Shown: piece by piece, positions 12,097 to 24,179 of the stretch | Position numbering within the stretch: position 1 is the stretch's first letter | Layout of the letters: every line of letters begins with the position of its first letter | Origin: Serripes groenlandicus | Lineage: Eukaryota > Mollusca > Bivalvia > Cardiida > Cardiidae | NCBI GenBank assembly: GCA_031761405.1 | Contig: JASEVX010000172.1 | Span: 310,001-374,000, forward strand | Direction of reading: 5' to 3' | Length of the DNA stretch: 64,000 nt | Made by a program: the position numbers and the translations under genes | Notes under the pieces: generated by a model | What the model was told of the DNA's origin: nothing | The model's input: only the letters and a program-made list of their open reading frames with translations | Databases searched by the model: none

Positions 12097-12397
12097 TGCC
12101 GAGTCCCGGTAGCTCAGTCTGTAGCGACGCGCGCTGTCAATCCAGGGGCTGTGAGTTCGAATCCCAGCCAACCGGTCAACATTCTTTATGACGTTTGAAA
12201 AATGTCACGGTGACAAGCGTCATTCGTCTTTCACCAATGGGCTAACAACACATGTGGAAAAGTAGCCAGTTGCTTGGAAATAATGTTGTGTGGAAAACTG
12301 GTGTGAGAAAACCAGGAAATATATGAGTAGGTGAACTGGCCGCCGCAATATGACTGAACAATTGTTGAAAACGGCGTTAAACCCAAATCAATCAATC
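12097..12397 (+). mobile_element. tRNA-derived SINE, family T1
   Basis: About 300 bp. The tRNA-like head has an A box TAGCTCAGTCTGTAGCG at 12,110 and a B box GAGTTCGAATCCC at 12,153, an internal RNA polymerase III promoter. A unique body follows, then a tail TTGTTGAAAACGGCGTTAAA ending in a CAAT-type microsatellite. A second copy lies inverted at 19,035-19,310, which defines the body. It is not a tRNA gene: the acceptor strands do not pair. The tail style suggests a LINE partner with CAAT repeats, not identified in this window. Confidence 0.85.
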
Positions 12398-12856
12398 TTT
12401 CTCCATGAAATCATGTAAAATACAACGATAAGGATCCAACAAAGCCGAAAGAACACAACTTGAACCATTGTGACCTGTATATGTGATGATGGAGCGTTAA
12501 GTTGTTTTTCTATTTGTCTATTTATAGAGACATACCTTTTAATCAGATTAATATATTTCTTCCCATTTGATTATTGATTCCTATTAAATAGTATTTTTCC
12601 TATGGGCTTTATATTTTCGCGAAGGCAGAATGTAATTTTAAGTGAGAAAAATTGCGATTCTGTCGCACCTCTGAATTATGAGAGTTTAAAGAGCAATGTT
12701 TGTAATTCCTTTACTTAAAATATATATATTTCTATTTTAATATTATTTTTTTTCTGGAGGAGAGCAGCTATCAGTCCTGCCTGTCCATGGGAAAAGGTTC
12801 AAGTTTACTTAAGTAAATAGTGTAGATCGAGATCAGCATTTACATATGCACATTAT

Positions 12857-14378
12857 TAGTCGCCGGGCAGAAGCCCGCGACTTCTATTTTTAATAGGTTT
12901 TCTGAAATCACATGGGAGGGGGGATTATTATTAAAAAGAAACACATTTAGATGTCTTGAACATATTACAATTGTGTTTGTTTAAAAACACTAAGTAATGA
13001 CACATCTAAAATGAAATAAATATTCCGATGTTTTAGGTATTTTCAGTTTCTTTATTTGGACTCGCATTTATGTGTTTTTGTTTTATTTACGAAGACAAAA
13101 CAGTCCCTATTAACTAGACTGGTATACATTTATTTTACACTATTTACTACATGTAATCAAAAGGCGATAACTACAAACCTTTACGTCGCAGTCTAATTTG
13201 TTTACTTACGCGCACCTGCGTGACTCGCGAATACCAACTGCGTAGATCAATCTCCTTTGCAGAGAGCCGCTCTTTACACTCACTTACAAATAGTAAATTA
13301 TAGGTGATTTAAAATGTTTATTTGGTTCGAAACAAATGAAGAAAAGAACAAATCGAGATAAAACTGGTTTTAATGGAAAAATGACTTTGAACGAACACTC
13401 TCTGCCTATAAAGAGAGTTTCAAGAACGACACCTCTGCGAATAAGAAAGAATCGGGTCTTTCGTACAAAATTATTTCGTCCTTGACAATTTTAAATGTGT
13501 CATTTAATTCCCTAAAGGCATATTGCTTCCGATCTGCATATTGTTATGCATCATTGACAAAAGGGCGCTCATCATAATATAATTTTAAAACATGAGTAGT
13601 TTGTTATTTTCATTATAAAAAAGGAAGGAAAGAATTAAAATAAATCAACATGTTGTAGGGCTAAGTTTATGTTCGAAATTAAGTTTAAATTATACAACAA
13701 TTTCAATGAGATTTAACTGTTTAGTTGATATTATATTTCGAAGGTGGTCTAATTTATAAATATTGGACTACATTTCAACATTTGTTAAAGTATGATATAA
13801 TTAGGATGCCAAGCTAATATCATTTTGAGAAAAAGAGAAAACTCATGTCTTCAGCGATTTAACCCTTATCTCATTGTTTTAAAAGTAGATTGCTGCAAAG
13901 GTGTCCACTGTTGACTTTAAAAGAGGAAAGGTAAAATGACGTGCTATTGCATGCAAATCCTAAATTGTCTGTTTTGTGGTTTTATTGAAAAATAATAAAA
14001 TTCAAATATTCTGACAAACATCTTGAAAAGTGTATGTGGAATTCACAAATCTTATAATTATTCCTTAATGAAAGCACAGTATACATACTAAGAGATTACT
14101 CATTTCCATTACTGTTTATGATCAATAATTAGTTGGTTGTGTGTATGGTCAACCTACTTTGGAATGGAGATTGATCATAAACATTGAAAGGCTTCAATTA
14201 TCATTTACTTCGTTGACAAAACAATGCAAGTTATGATACATTTTCACTTGACCCCACCCCTGATGTTCCAATATGCCCCTCAGTTGATAACTGTTTATTC
14301 AACTACTATACTGTTAGTGTTATGCATAACTGCACTATGGATATCCGGCGACATTGATGCGTTGCATCAACTTTCTCT
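12857..14378 (+). mobile_element. Hairpin-ended element A1 (Helitron/Helentron-like)
   Basis: One end carries a hairpin with arms GTCGCCGGGC and GCCCGCGAC (one bulged base) at 12,859-12,881. The other end carries CATTGATGC-GT-TGCATCA followed by ACTTTCTCTTGT. Read on the minus strand the hairpin end finishes GGCGACTAA before T. Two more copies (20,931 and 31,920) share both ends. Short asymmetric inverted ends, a terminal hairpin and no obvious long target duplication fit non-autonomous Helentron/HINE-type elements. No Rep/helicase coding is present. Relative to A2, about 195 bp is missing between CGCACCTGC and GTGACTCGCG. Class assignment is inference. Confidence 0.65.
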
Positions 14379-14906
14379 TGTGACCAAGTTATACAATGTA
14401 CTCAGCATTTACATAAGCGTGTTAGATTCTTTCTGTATTAACTCAAATCTACACTTACATGGATACATGAGCAAATTCAAGAAAAAAAGGGATAAGAGTT
14501 ATTATTTTCGCGTGATATGAGTTTTCATTGGGAAAGCACATTATTGTTAAAGCTGTAGACATAATAATAATTTTAAGCCAGGTTTTATGGTTTACCTATT
14601 CAAGCCTGTTGGCTTTCAATTGTTATCTCTTTTGCTTGTAAGTCTGAATGATGGAATACAATAACCGGAATTTAATCACAAGCCTTTCATGTTTTACATT
14701 CCAAACTTTATCGTAGAACAGAATGTCTATAGTATGATATTGATCTAAATAAACACTTTCTGATATCTCTTCATTTCATAAATAAATGTTTAACATAACA
14801 CACTCGCACATAGAACAGGGCATGTCAGTGGGAATGTCCTTCGTAATTGACCCGAAAAGTCCCCCCTGACAAGCAAAGCAGAGTATACGCGTGCGCATAA
14901 ACATAA

Positions 14907-14960
14907 ACACACACACACACACACAGTTGGTCCGGACCCCCCCCCCCCCCCCCCCCCCCC
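14907..14960. repeat. (AC)n and poly-C tracts
   Basis: A dinucleotide AC run of about 19 bp and a 24-base C run, separated by about 11 bp. They lie at the left edge of the 199-bp triplication. Glycine-rich open frames here are artefacts of the C run. Confidence 0.9.
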
Positions 14961-15511
14961 GACACGCAATGCAAAGCACGCGCGTGCACACGAAGCAGAA
15001 CAGAAGCTTCTATCAGCTTATACATATATACATGTATTCTGATAAACCTCAGCTGTGACTTGGTACCTTTTCGTATGGATATGCTTATTTAGATAAAGCA
15101 TGTACTTATACATCCCCCCGACACGCAATGCAAAGCACGCGCGTGCACACAAAGCAGAACAGAAGCTTCTATCAGCTTATACATATATATACATGTATTC
15201 TGATAAACCTCAGCAGCTGGACAGATTTATATTAACCTTCACCCTTCAGAACTGTGATTTGGTACCTTTTCGTATGGATATACTTATTTAGTTAAAGCAT
15301 GTACTTATACATCCCCCCGACACGCAATGCAAAGCACGCGCGTGCACACAAAGCAGAACAGAAGCTTCTATCAGCTTATACATATATATACATGTATTCT
15401 GATAAACCTCAGCAGCTGGACAGATTTATATTAACCTTCACCGTTCAGAACTGTGACCTGGTACCTATTCGTATGGATATACTTATTTAGTTAAAGCATG
15501 TACTTATACAT
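14961..15511 (+). repeat. 199-bp triplicated repeat
   Basis: Three direct copies starting GACACGCAATGCAAAGCACG; the second and third are 199 bp apart and nearly identical, the first is shorter (about 159 bp) because it lacks the CAGCTGGACAGATTTATATT segment. A more degraded relative precedes the AC tract. Short open frames recur identically in the copies and carry no recognisable domain. Confidence 0.95.
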
Positions 15512-15777
15512 GTCATCGACGGATTTAATGCTCATCTTGGTGACGATGTATTAAGACAAAGAGATAACACTGTGTTCAAACCAGCCATTTAAAAAGGTAG
15601 TCCTCACATGTTATTTCGCATTGGAATCGGGCTCTTGTACGGAGTAAACGGGCAACTATTGATCATATAAAACAATAGTTTACATGGAATTACAAACATG
15701 ACACAGGCCTTCAAAGGGTTTGACATTAAAGACAATACAAATCAATCCATACTGACAGTCATATTAAACGCTTTCCC

Positions 15778-15998
15778 CTATACAAGCGCTTTCTTATGCA
15801 GATGCAGATGCAGCAGACGACTTTTGATAAACAAAGTGGAAAAAGGGGAAAATTGCACTCTCTCCTTTTGCCACAATGTTTTCAACTGTATACAATAATG
15901 TTCTTTAATCATAGAGATTTTCCATATCTTCACTAAATATGTTCAAAGTCTTCTTATGCAGATTTATCTCATGTGGGAAATGGTTAACCGTTTTCCGG
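15778..15998. mobile_element. TTAA-type MITE family D, decayed copy
   Basis: Contains GCAGCAGACGACTTTTGA, the TCCTTTTGCCACAATGTTTT core and a GTGGGAAATGGTTAA right end typical of family D. The left terminus is unclear. Confidence 0.6.
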
Positions 15999-16067
15999 AC
16001 GAATCTGCATCTTTTCTAGTCATAAAGGGTGGGGGCGCTCTTCCTGTGACATATCCTATACGTGCAT

Positions 16068-16432
16068 TTGACCCTTTCCAACATACAACAATTCTGCAGC
16101 AGACGTTTTTGAAAACGTGGTGATAAAAACCTGACATTCTCCATAAAATTAAGCTTAATTGTTAAATAAAGTTGAAAACATTGTTGCCAAAGGGGAAATT
16201 GCTCATCATGAGCAATTTCTCTTTGGCCACAATGTTTTCAAAAGTCGTCTGCTGCTATTGCGTCAAAATGCGTCTGCAGGAGGGAAGGGTTAATAATGAG
16301 ATCAATAAGTTGAAAACATTGTTGCCAAAGGGGAAATTGCTCATTATGAGCAATTTCTCCTTTGGCCACAATGTTTTCAAAAGTCGTCTGCTGCTATTGC
16401 GTCAAAGTGCGTCTGCAGGAGGGAAGGGTTAA
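16068..16432. mobile_element. TTAA-type MITE family D with 139-bp duplication
   Basis: The left end is TGACCCTTTCC, followed by CTGCAGCAGACG. The core palindrome AAATTGCTCATCATGAGCAA is flanked by GAAAACATTGTTGCCAAAGG and its inverse. The right end GGGAAGGGTTAA occurs twice because the right 139 bp is tandemly duplicated (16,154-16,293 and 16,294-16,432). TTAA next to CCCTTT-type termini suggests piggyBac-like mobilisation. A fragment of a further copy follows at 16,466-16,520. Confidence 0.8.
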
Positions 16433-16662
16433 TAATGAGATCAAAATATATCTCGGAAAAAAAAAGGATGCTCATGATGAGCAATTATTTCACATCTTTT
16501 CAACAGTCGTCTGCTGTAGACACATCAATTTAAGTTGTATATATATATATACTTAACAAACAAAGAAACCACTAGTTTGGGTTGGGAAGATTCAAACTAT
16601 GTTTATCATGAAAGCGTGTCATTCTAGAAGCTGACATGTGTGAATTTATTGCGTGTTTTTCT

Positions 16663-16875
16663 TTAACCCTTTCAGCGCCGAATTGTTTAAAGTAGACTCT
16701 CCCATGTTCAAACTCGGACGACTCTATTTTCATGTTATAGGATTTTTAGAATATTTGTATAACTCACAGTCAAACAATGCAGATTTCAGGTGAGACAGCT
16801 CGTTACGAGCTGACTCTCCTGAATCTGCATTGTTTGCAAAAAGCTCAATATTGCCTTTGGCGCTAAAAGAGTTAA
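16663..16875. mobile_element. TTAA-flanked MITE family E, copy 1
   Basis: 213 bp from TTAA to TTAA. The left end TTAACCCTTTCAGCGCCGAA and the inverse of the right end TTAACTCTTTTAGCGCCAAA match at 17 of 20. The centre folds as a long hairpin with arms around CAATGCAGATTTCAGG and CCTGAATCTGCATTG. A second copy is at 56,687. TTAA duplications and CCCTTT ends fit a non-autonomous piggyBac-like element. Confidence 0.85.
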
Positions 16876-18011
16876 GATAATCTACAATTGAGGATTTAGC
16901 GATATTTCAGGAAGTAGGGTGTCAATCGCAGAATTGAACTGAATTACAGAATACAAATTATGCTGTGAATTTTCTGTTCAAACTGTTTATTTGTTATTAT
17001 TTAGAAATGTCCCATGTCTCTTTCGACTTCTTAATCAATCAAAATGTTCCGTTCACTTTGTGATGCATTTCGTATTAAAACATTTGACAATTTAATCGAT
17101 TGTCTGCCATGATCTTATTGTCAATCTGTTTACTTCTTTCTTTCTTTATTTCCTTCGATGAGAATAATATTATCAACAACCATACAACGTTTACACAACC
17201 TTAATAAACATCGTTCAGAATGATTGCAGTAAGCATGTAATGCCTTATAGCTGGAACATAGATATTTGGCAAATTACTATATAGCGATCGTGCGACGACG
17301 GTTCAAAACAAGGTCATATATTAACAGGTATATGACCTTCGTCGAGTTCATTATTTGTTCCTTATTCATTACTTATCCAAATGTTGTTCATTGTTCCTTA
17401 TTAAAATGTGAAGTTGGTTATGTGTTTCTTATTCAATACTTATTCTCTTGGAAGAATATGGGGTATATCACCTCACACATGTTTCCGATCAGTTACTAAC
17501 GATCGGTTGGGCCTAGGAACTTCAAAGATAGTATGCCGTTTGGCCACTCCTAGCCAGTTTGATCTCAAAGGAGCTTAAGTTAAAAAAGTATTTATTAACC
17601 CAAAACCGTCCAAACGGAAGAAGTTGAACAGTGTCAACAACAATGATGATACTCGTGACGTTGTAGGTGCTGACTAAGACATTTTATTACTTATGAAATC
17701 GCCTGTTACTTATTCAATGACCTGTTACTTATTCGTTTGTTTCAGCATTCATAGCGTTTGTTACCACACAACTGTTCACTAAGGTGGGGTTACTGTTGAT
17801 GCAGATGATTAAAGAGACCTATTGGTACATATAAAATTACCGGTTACTTATTTAAACACATGATGTTTATGCGTTATTAATTTGGGTTTTCGACATAAAA
17901 AGCATATATGTTACCACAAAAACGTTCAAACTGCAGATGGTGGTGCCAGAAACAATGGTGATAGTGTTGTTTTTGTAGATAATGAATCGAACGTATCGTG
18001 ACTTATATGAT
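16876..18011. other. Unassigned DNA with decayed CACCTGTTACTTAT motifs
   Basis: No coding region is recognised. From about 17,690, CTGTTACTTAT motifs recur irregularly (17,701; 17,722; 17,829; 18,015), which look like outlying, diverged units of the 19-bp satellite that follows. Confidence 0.45.
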
Positions 18012-18471
18012 CACCTGTTACTTATACAACCAGCAGTGACTTATACAACCAGCAGTGACTTATACAACCAGCAGCTACTTATACAACCAGCAACCAGCAG
18101 TGACTTATACAACCAGCAGTGAATTATACAACCAGCAGTGACTTATACAACCAGCAGTGACTTATACAACCAGCAGCTACTTATACAACCAGCAGTGACT
18201 TATACAACCAGCAGTGACTTATACAACCAGCAGTGAATTATACAACCAGCAGCTACTTATACAACCAGCAGTGACTTATACAACCAGCAGCTACTTATAC
18301 AACCAGCAGTGACTTATACAACCAGCAGCTACTTATACTACCAGCAGCTACTTATACAACCAGCAGTGACTTATACAACCAGCAGTGACTTATACAACCA
18401 GCAGTGACTTATACAACCAGCAGTGAATTATACAACCAGCAGTGACTTATACAACCAGCAGCTACTTATAC
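18012..18471. repeat. 19-bp satellite array
   Basis: About 23 copies of GTGACTTATACAACCAGCA with recurring variants GCTACTTAT and GTGAATTAT. The three variants are interspersed without a fixed order. Confidence 0.95.
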
Positions 18472-18489
18472 CTGATTTTTAAGATAAGT

Positions 18490-18740
18490 AAGCCATTTCA
18501 CGAGAAAAACAACAATAAGGATTCTGCGTAATGTATCGACCCAGATCAGCCTGCACTGTCCGTGCTGGCTAATCCGGGCCGACACATTCCGTCTTAAGGA
18601 GATAAAGGTATAGAATAATGATTCCTGAAACGGAAAATCCACAAAGATGTCTGTCCGGTTTAGCCTCATCGGCATGCTTAGGCTGATCCGGTTCGATACT
18701 TTACTCAGAATCCACAATGTTGGTTTTTCTCGCGGAATGG
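18490..18740. mobile_element. Palindromic MITE, family M, copy 3
   Basis: The left part has ATTCTGCGTAATGTATCGAC and CAGATCAGCCTGC. The right part has GGCTGATCCGGTTCGATACT and ends CTCGCGGAATGG. The complete middle section is kept. Confidence 0.8.
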
Positions 18741-19034
18741 TTATTCGAATTTGAACCGCGTACCTTTGTCTTTATCATTAACGACGGCAACATGTCCCCT
18801 TTTCGCACAACGCGACTTATTCTATAATGTTTTATTTCTTTCTACCTAAATACACCATACGCTTAAAATTAGACACCAACATAAGCCGCTGCCAGTATAC
18901 TATAATCACATTAATGTTTGAAATCGTTGATCGTTTCATTCGCAAGTAAATAGTTATCACTCTAATAATACATGTGTTCTTACATGTACATTGCAGCCAA
19001 AGCCTAGACATACCGATGCCACCGTTTTATCTGA

Positions 19035-19310
19035 ATCTTCACTGAATTGACTAACGCCATTTTCAGCAATTGTTCATACGACTGCGGCCAGTTGACATAC
19101 TCATGTGTTTCCTGGCTTTCTCACGCCAGTACCCCACACAATATTCTTTCCAAGCAATTTGCTGTTTTCCTAATTGACTCTAAGCCTATTGGTGGAAGAC
19201 GAATGACGCTTGTCAAACGACGGAAATAATGTTGGCCGAGCTGGGGTTCGAACTCACATCTCCTTGATTGACAGCCCGCGTCTCTACCGACTGAGCTACC
19301 GGGTCTCGGC
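19035..19310 (-). mobile_element. tRNA-derived SINE, family T1, copy 2
   Basis: Minus-strand copy of the SINE at 12,097. The A box TAGCTCAGTCGGTAGAG lies at 19,282-19,297 and the B box GAGTTCGAACCCC at 19,243-19,255. The body shares GACAAGCGTCATTCGTCTT and GTACTGGCGTGAGAAAGCC blocks with copy 1, and the tail has GCTGAAAATGGCGTTA. The A and B boxes are closer to consensus here than in copy 1. Confidence 0.85.
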
Positions 19311-19495
19311 ACACTTTGTAAACAGAGCATGCTCTATCATAATAACTGTATATTCAGTGTAAGGGTAAGCAACTTAACCTCTATATGACCCACCGATAAC
19401 CGTTTTATGTTTGCTCGACAAACATATAACATATGGGGAGAGTCCTATAAGCCGGCTTACATTTTTTACAGGATGATTATGGTCATCATCATTCT

Positions 19496-19577
19496 CAATC
19501 TCCTTCGCAGAGTTGTCGTTCCTTACACTCACCATGTGTGGTGAGTGTAAGGAACGACAACTCTGCGAAGGAGATTG
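19496..19577. repeat. 82-nt perfect hairpin
   Basis: Two perfectly complementary 39-nt arms (beginning CAATCTCCTTCGCAGAG and ending CTTACACTCACCA) around a 4-nt loop. The arm resembles a conserved internal block of the A-family elements (CAATCTCCTTTGCAGAGAGC and TTTACACTCAC at 13,249 and 32,505). Confidence 0.95.
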
Positions 19578-19867
19578 CATCATTCTGTCAACCATTTCCT
19601 AAATATAGACGCAATTCGACGCGTCTGTAGCAGGCGACTTTAGAAAACATTTTGTTAAAATGAAAACCGGGTAGGTAATTCAGCCCTCTACAGCAAGGCT
19701 TGCAACTCTATTCTAAAAGTGTCCTTCCATTTCTAGACATCTTATGGTCGATCCCAAGACGTCGTTCACTACATAGCCATTGAATATGGCCACACTGGCT
19801 TTCTTCTTAGAACTAATGTTTGCGGGACCGGCTTTCAATCTTAGTTAAAATTAGTCAGATATCGTTA

Positions 19868-20478
19868 TAAAGCAACCGCGACTGTTTGCGACCGATCGTT
19901 TTTGACTCTTACTACCATCCCGCGACTGTTTGCGACCGATCGTTTTTGACTGTAACGCCCCTTCCGACCGATCGTTTTTGACTCTTTCGACCATCCCCCG
20001 ACTGTTTGCGCCCGATCTTTTTGTTTTCTTACGACCATCCCCGACTGTTTGCGACCGACCGTTTATGAATCTAACGACCATCCCGCGACTGTTTGCGACC
20101 GATTGTCTTTGACTCTTACGACTATCCCGCGACTGTTTGCGACCGATCGTCTATGCCTTCTAAGACCATCCCGCGACTGTTTGCGACCGATCGTCTATAA
20201 CTCTTACGACCATCCCGCGACTGTTTTCGACCGATCGTATATGACTTTAACGGCCATCCCGTGACTGTTTGCGACCGATCGTCTATGACTCTAATGACCC
20301 TCAGGCGAATGTTTGCGACCGATCGTCTATGTTTCCTACGATCATTCGGCAACTGTTTGTAACCGATCATCTATGACTCTTACGACCATTCCGCGACTGT
20401 TTGCGACCGATCGTCTATGACTCTTACGACCATCCCGCGACTGTTTGCGACCGAACGTCTATGATTCCTACGACTCTT
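19868..20478. repeat. 44-bp satellite array
   Basis: About 13 copies of a 44-bp unit containing CGCGACTGTTTGCGACCGAT, CGTCTATGACTCTTACGACC and ATCCC. Variation is moderate and some copies are shortened. Open frames on both strands arise only from repetition of the unit. Confidence 0.95.
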
Positions 20479-20493
20479 CGGCGACTCTTTGCA

Positions 20494-20745
20494 TGCCATA
20501 ATAAACGTCTTTTACGTTTTCTGTAATATCCGACTTCAAACAAGGTTTATGTCTGCCATAAAAACGTATTTTACGTTTGTTGTTATACCCGAATTCTAAC
20601 TAGATTGTTGTGTGCCATAATGAACTTCTTTTACATTTGCTGCAATAATGCCCGACTTCAAACTAGATTGTTGTGTGCCATAATAAACTTCGTTTACGTT
20701 TGCTGTTGTATCCAACTTCAAGCTTTTTTATTTACGTCTTTTATA
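20494..20745. repeat. About 60-bp tandem repeat
   Basis: Four to five diverged units with TGCCATAATAAAC, TTTTACGTTTGCTGT and CCGACTTCAAACTAGATTG, spaced 59-63 bp. It directly follows the 44-bp array. A (GTCT)n run lies at 20,781-20,803. Confidence 0.85.
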
Positions 20746-20930
20746 ATAAACGCCCTTTGCTTGAAACTTTATTTACGTGTTTGTCTGTCTGTCTGTCTGT
20801 CTGGCGTATTTTATGTTTTATGTAATACCCGACTTACATTGACGCGTTCCATAATAATTTTAATCTGCAGCAGACTACTTTGAAAGAATCTAGGCAAAAA
20901 CATAGGAGCATCTCTTTAAATAAAAGTACA

Positions 20931-22479
20931 AGAGAAAGTTGATGCAAGGCATCAATGTCGCCGGCGACATTGATGCATTGATTTATTTTTTAACACACAT
21001 GTTTTCTTGACTTTCATTAGTCTAAACATACACATAATGTTTTCATAAGGACTAATTCCAGGATTTTTGAAATTCCACATAGATCTACACATTTCAGGAT
21101 TTCTTTTGGTCAGGATTTTGGATGTTTTGTATTTGTCAATTAAACCACAACAAATACATTTTGGGATTTAAATCTCCATGCAATAACAAGTTATTAAACC
21201 TTTTCCATGTCTGAAGCAACAATGAAAATCCTTAAACGCTTAAAACATTGAGAAAACGGTTAAATTGCTGAAGACATGAGCTTCCTCCTTTTTAATAATA
21301 ATTATAATAAATATTTCACAGATGTTAAAATTTATCCTCATATGTTTAAAAAGTAGACCACACTTGAAACAACCTATCAGCTAAATTGTTTATCTAAATC
21401 GTTGATGCATACAATATATGCTTGGCGCAAGAGAAATGCCAGTTGCGAGTCCCATTACTATTTAATAGGTGGCAAGTATGAAATTGGGTGCGAAAGAGCA
21501 GATTTTCTTTATTTCTAAATCTATTGTTTATCAAAGTGTGTTCTTCTCTTAATTAGTTTCAAGCCAAATAAACATTTAATATCACATATATTTAATCATT
21601 TAAGTGTGTAATATTAGCTATCTATCTGTAATAAGGTGTATTTCGAAATGTTGACCCTCGTGTCAAGATCGAGTCGTAGTATCAGACATCGAAGAGAGTG
21701 AATAAAAAATCAGGCAAAGTTTTAGTGCATGTTTTATTCCACTGCATTCGAGAGAAAAAAAGCATTTCTATATTATCTTTCTTTCTCCTACATTCGACCC
21801 ATGCACTCGTTTCGTGACGTTTAAGAAATCAAATTGTCGTGCGACATTTTTTGTCTGCATAAACAAGTCACTTTTCTAAGTTTACATTTTACTTCCGGTT
21901 ACTTCTTTTACATTTTGGCAATATGAAACTAGGTCACGAACTGAGGAAAAGGCGTTTCGACGTTCGCGACCGATAAACAGGCTTATATTTGAGACATATT
22001 TTCACAAAATATTTCTTATTTTTGTTTCTGTTACCAGTTTGATACTTATCTATTAAAAGGAGAATTCGACGTGATTTCATATCGATAGTCTGCTGCAAGC
22101 AGGTGCGCGTATGTAAACAAATTAGACTGTGCGACGTAAAGGTTTGTAGTTATCGCCTTTTGATTACATAGTTTATGAAAATAAAGTATTTCAGTCTAGC
22201 TAATAGGGACTGTTTTGTCTTCGTAAATAAAACACAAAAACGTAAATGCGAGTCAAAATAAAGAAACTGCACATACTTAAAACATCGGAATATTTATTTC
22301 ATTTTATATGTGTCATAACTTAGTGTTTTTAAACAAACGCAATTGTAATATGTTCAATACATTTAAAAAACAAAAAAACTAATAATACCCTATCCCCCCC
22401 CCCCCCCCCCCCCCCCTCCCATGTCATTTCCGAAAACCTATTAAAAATAGAAGTCGCGGGCTTCTGCCCGGCGACTAAT
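20931..22479 (-). mobile_element. Hairpin-ended element A3, main part
   Basis: Minus-strand copy of the A family. The left terminus AGAGAAAGTTGATGC leads into a perfect 28-bp palindrome (20,949-20,976, centre GTCGCCGGCGAC). At the right the hairpin 22,453-22,475 has arms GTCGCGGGC and GCCCGGCGAC. The six-G tract of A1 and A2 has become a 23-base C run at 22,394-22,416. Just beyond the hairpin the element is interrupted by a LINE insertion, and the sequence resumes at 24,971. Confidence 0.65.
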
Positions 22480-22806
22480 GAATGAATGAATGGTGTTTTA
22501 AGACCCGTCGACAACTAAGGTCATTTTGGGCGCTTAATAATTTACTTACTGTAAATGATGAAATAATTAAAATTGATATATACATGTAACTAACCAGTTT
22601 ATTAGACAAAACAATCAAACATGATGTATGCGATACTTAACATTAATATAAAACGACATGTAATCCAATGTAAAACATAATTTAGGCAAACAAGCCAAAC
22701 ACTACTATGTATATAATACTTAACATAAAGATAAACAATATCTGAGAAAATGTGGAACAGGATCTGTAAAAGTAATGCATGTGCAAAAGCACGATTTAAG
22801 AAATAA

Positions 22807-24148
22807 TCATATTTTATTAAAAATATTAATTTCCCTTAGGAAATCAAACATTTGTTCAGGTTTGACAGACTCAAAGAGCTGACGCATACTTTGAGCCTTG
22901 AAACATCTATCACGTATTGGAGCGAAATCAGCACATTCCAGAAGAATGTGCTGTACTGAAAGTTGTGTAAAACATGGAATACATTGAGGTGCTTCCTCAC
23001 CTTTCAGTAAGTATGCATGAGTTAACCATGTGTGCCCAATGCGTAAACGAGCAAGGACAATTTCTTCTCTGCGACAGGATCTAAAAGCTGGCAGCCACTC
23101 ACCAAGTACTGACTTGATTGAGTGCAGTTTATTATTTACTTGCTCATTCCAATCACTTTGCCACTTATCGTAAAGTAAAACATTTATTAAAGGTTTAAAA
23201 TCGGAATAAGGTATTTCAAAAGGTAAAATATCTTGTGAAAGAGCAGACTTTGTTGCCAAGTCAGCATGTTCGTTACCGTGAATGCCCATATGACTGGGGA
23301 TCCAGCAAAATACTACATGTGCTGTTGCACAAATACGCGATAACTTAGAAAGGAGGTTAACAATAATAGGGTTATCTATTTTGTCATTCTGAAGTGCTTG
23401 CATAGCAGACAATGAGTCAGTAAAAATAATATATCGCCAATAACCTTCGGATTCAATATAATCCAAAGCCAAATGAATTGCCTTTAACTCGGCAGAAAAT
23501 ATAGAAGCATTATTTGGCAACCGAAATGTTATCACATCGCCATCAGCAACTGCGGCGGCAGCAGCCTTTTCGCCATCCGTATAAATAGTTATAATATGTA
23601 ATTTTAATTTCAATATACTTGGATTTAAAAACAATAGGATCTGTGAAGGCCTTTTTCTCGGTCGCAAGATCATATATGAATGATGAACTATTTAGAGTCC
23701 AAGGTGGTGCATCTGAAATCTCCTGCTTCGCGATGTCGTCAAGATCAACATCAAGTTTAGCGACTTCTGGACCGTAACGGATAACAAAAGGCGGTATTAC
23801 CCGTTCCTTCTTTAAAAATAATTCTTTGTATAAAGGGTTAAAAACAACTCTATGAGTGGGATTTGAAGGGTTAGACTTGAGTTTTAAAAAATACTGGATA
23901 GCTAGTATTTGTCGGCGTAAATATAAAGATGGTTCATTGGCTTCTACATATAGACTTTTGACGGGTGTGGTTCGAAAAGCGCCTAGGGCTAGCCGTAAAC
24001 CCTGATGATGAATGGTATCAAGTGTTGCAATGTATGACTTTCGTGCCGAGCCGTAGACAATGCACGCATAGTCTAATTTCGATCGTACTAATGACCTGTA
24101 AAGTCTCAAGAGGACCCTACGGTCACCTCCCCAGTCCATATGGGACAC
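22807..24148 (-). pseudogene. LINE connecting region, RNase H and C-terminus
   Basis: From about 24,148 the frame reads SHMDWGGDRRVLLRLYRSLV and YGSARKSYIATLDTIHHQGL, the typical RT thumb/linker of such LINEs. Near 23,600 the frame changes by one step. The RNase H domain then starts at IYTDGEK, with the four acidic residues visible: D in IYTDGE, E in SAELKAI, D in FTDSLSA, D in GNEHADLATK. The C-terminal part has LARLRIGHTWLTHAYLL, then CIPC and HILLEC (CCHC-like), ending at 22,807. One frameshift separates linker and RNase H; otherwise the RNase H frame is open. Confidence 0.9.
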
Positions 24149-24179
24149 AACGCGTAACAGATTTAAAGCTTTTTAGCAT

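Noticed and set aside
12097..12180. Functional tRNA gene
   Set aside because: A and B boxes are present but the acceptor arms do not pair, and the sequence continues into a repeated SINE body found again at 19,035.
14776..15025. Glycine-rich minus-strand frames
   Set aside because: Caused by the poly-C tract and AC microsatellite.
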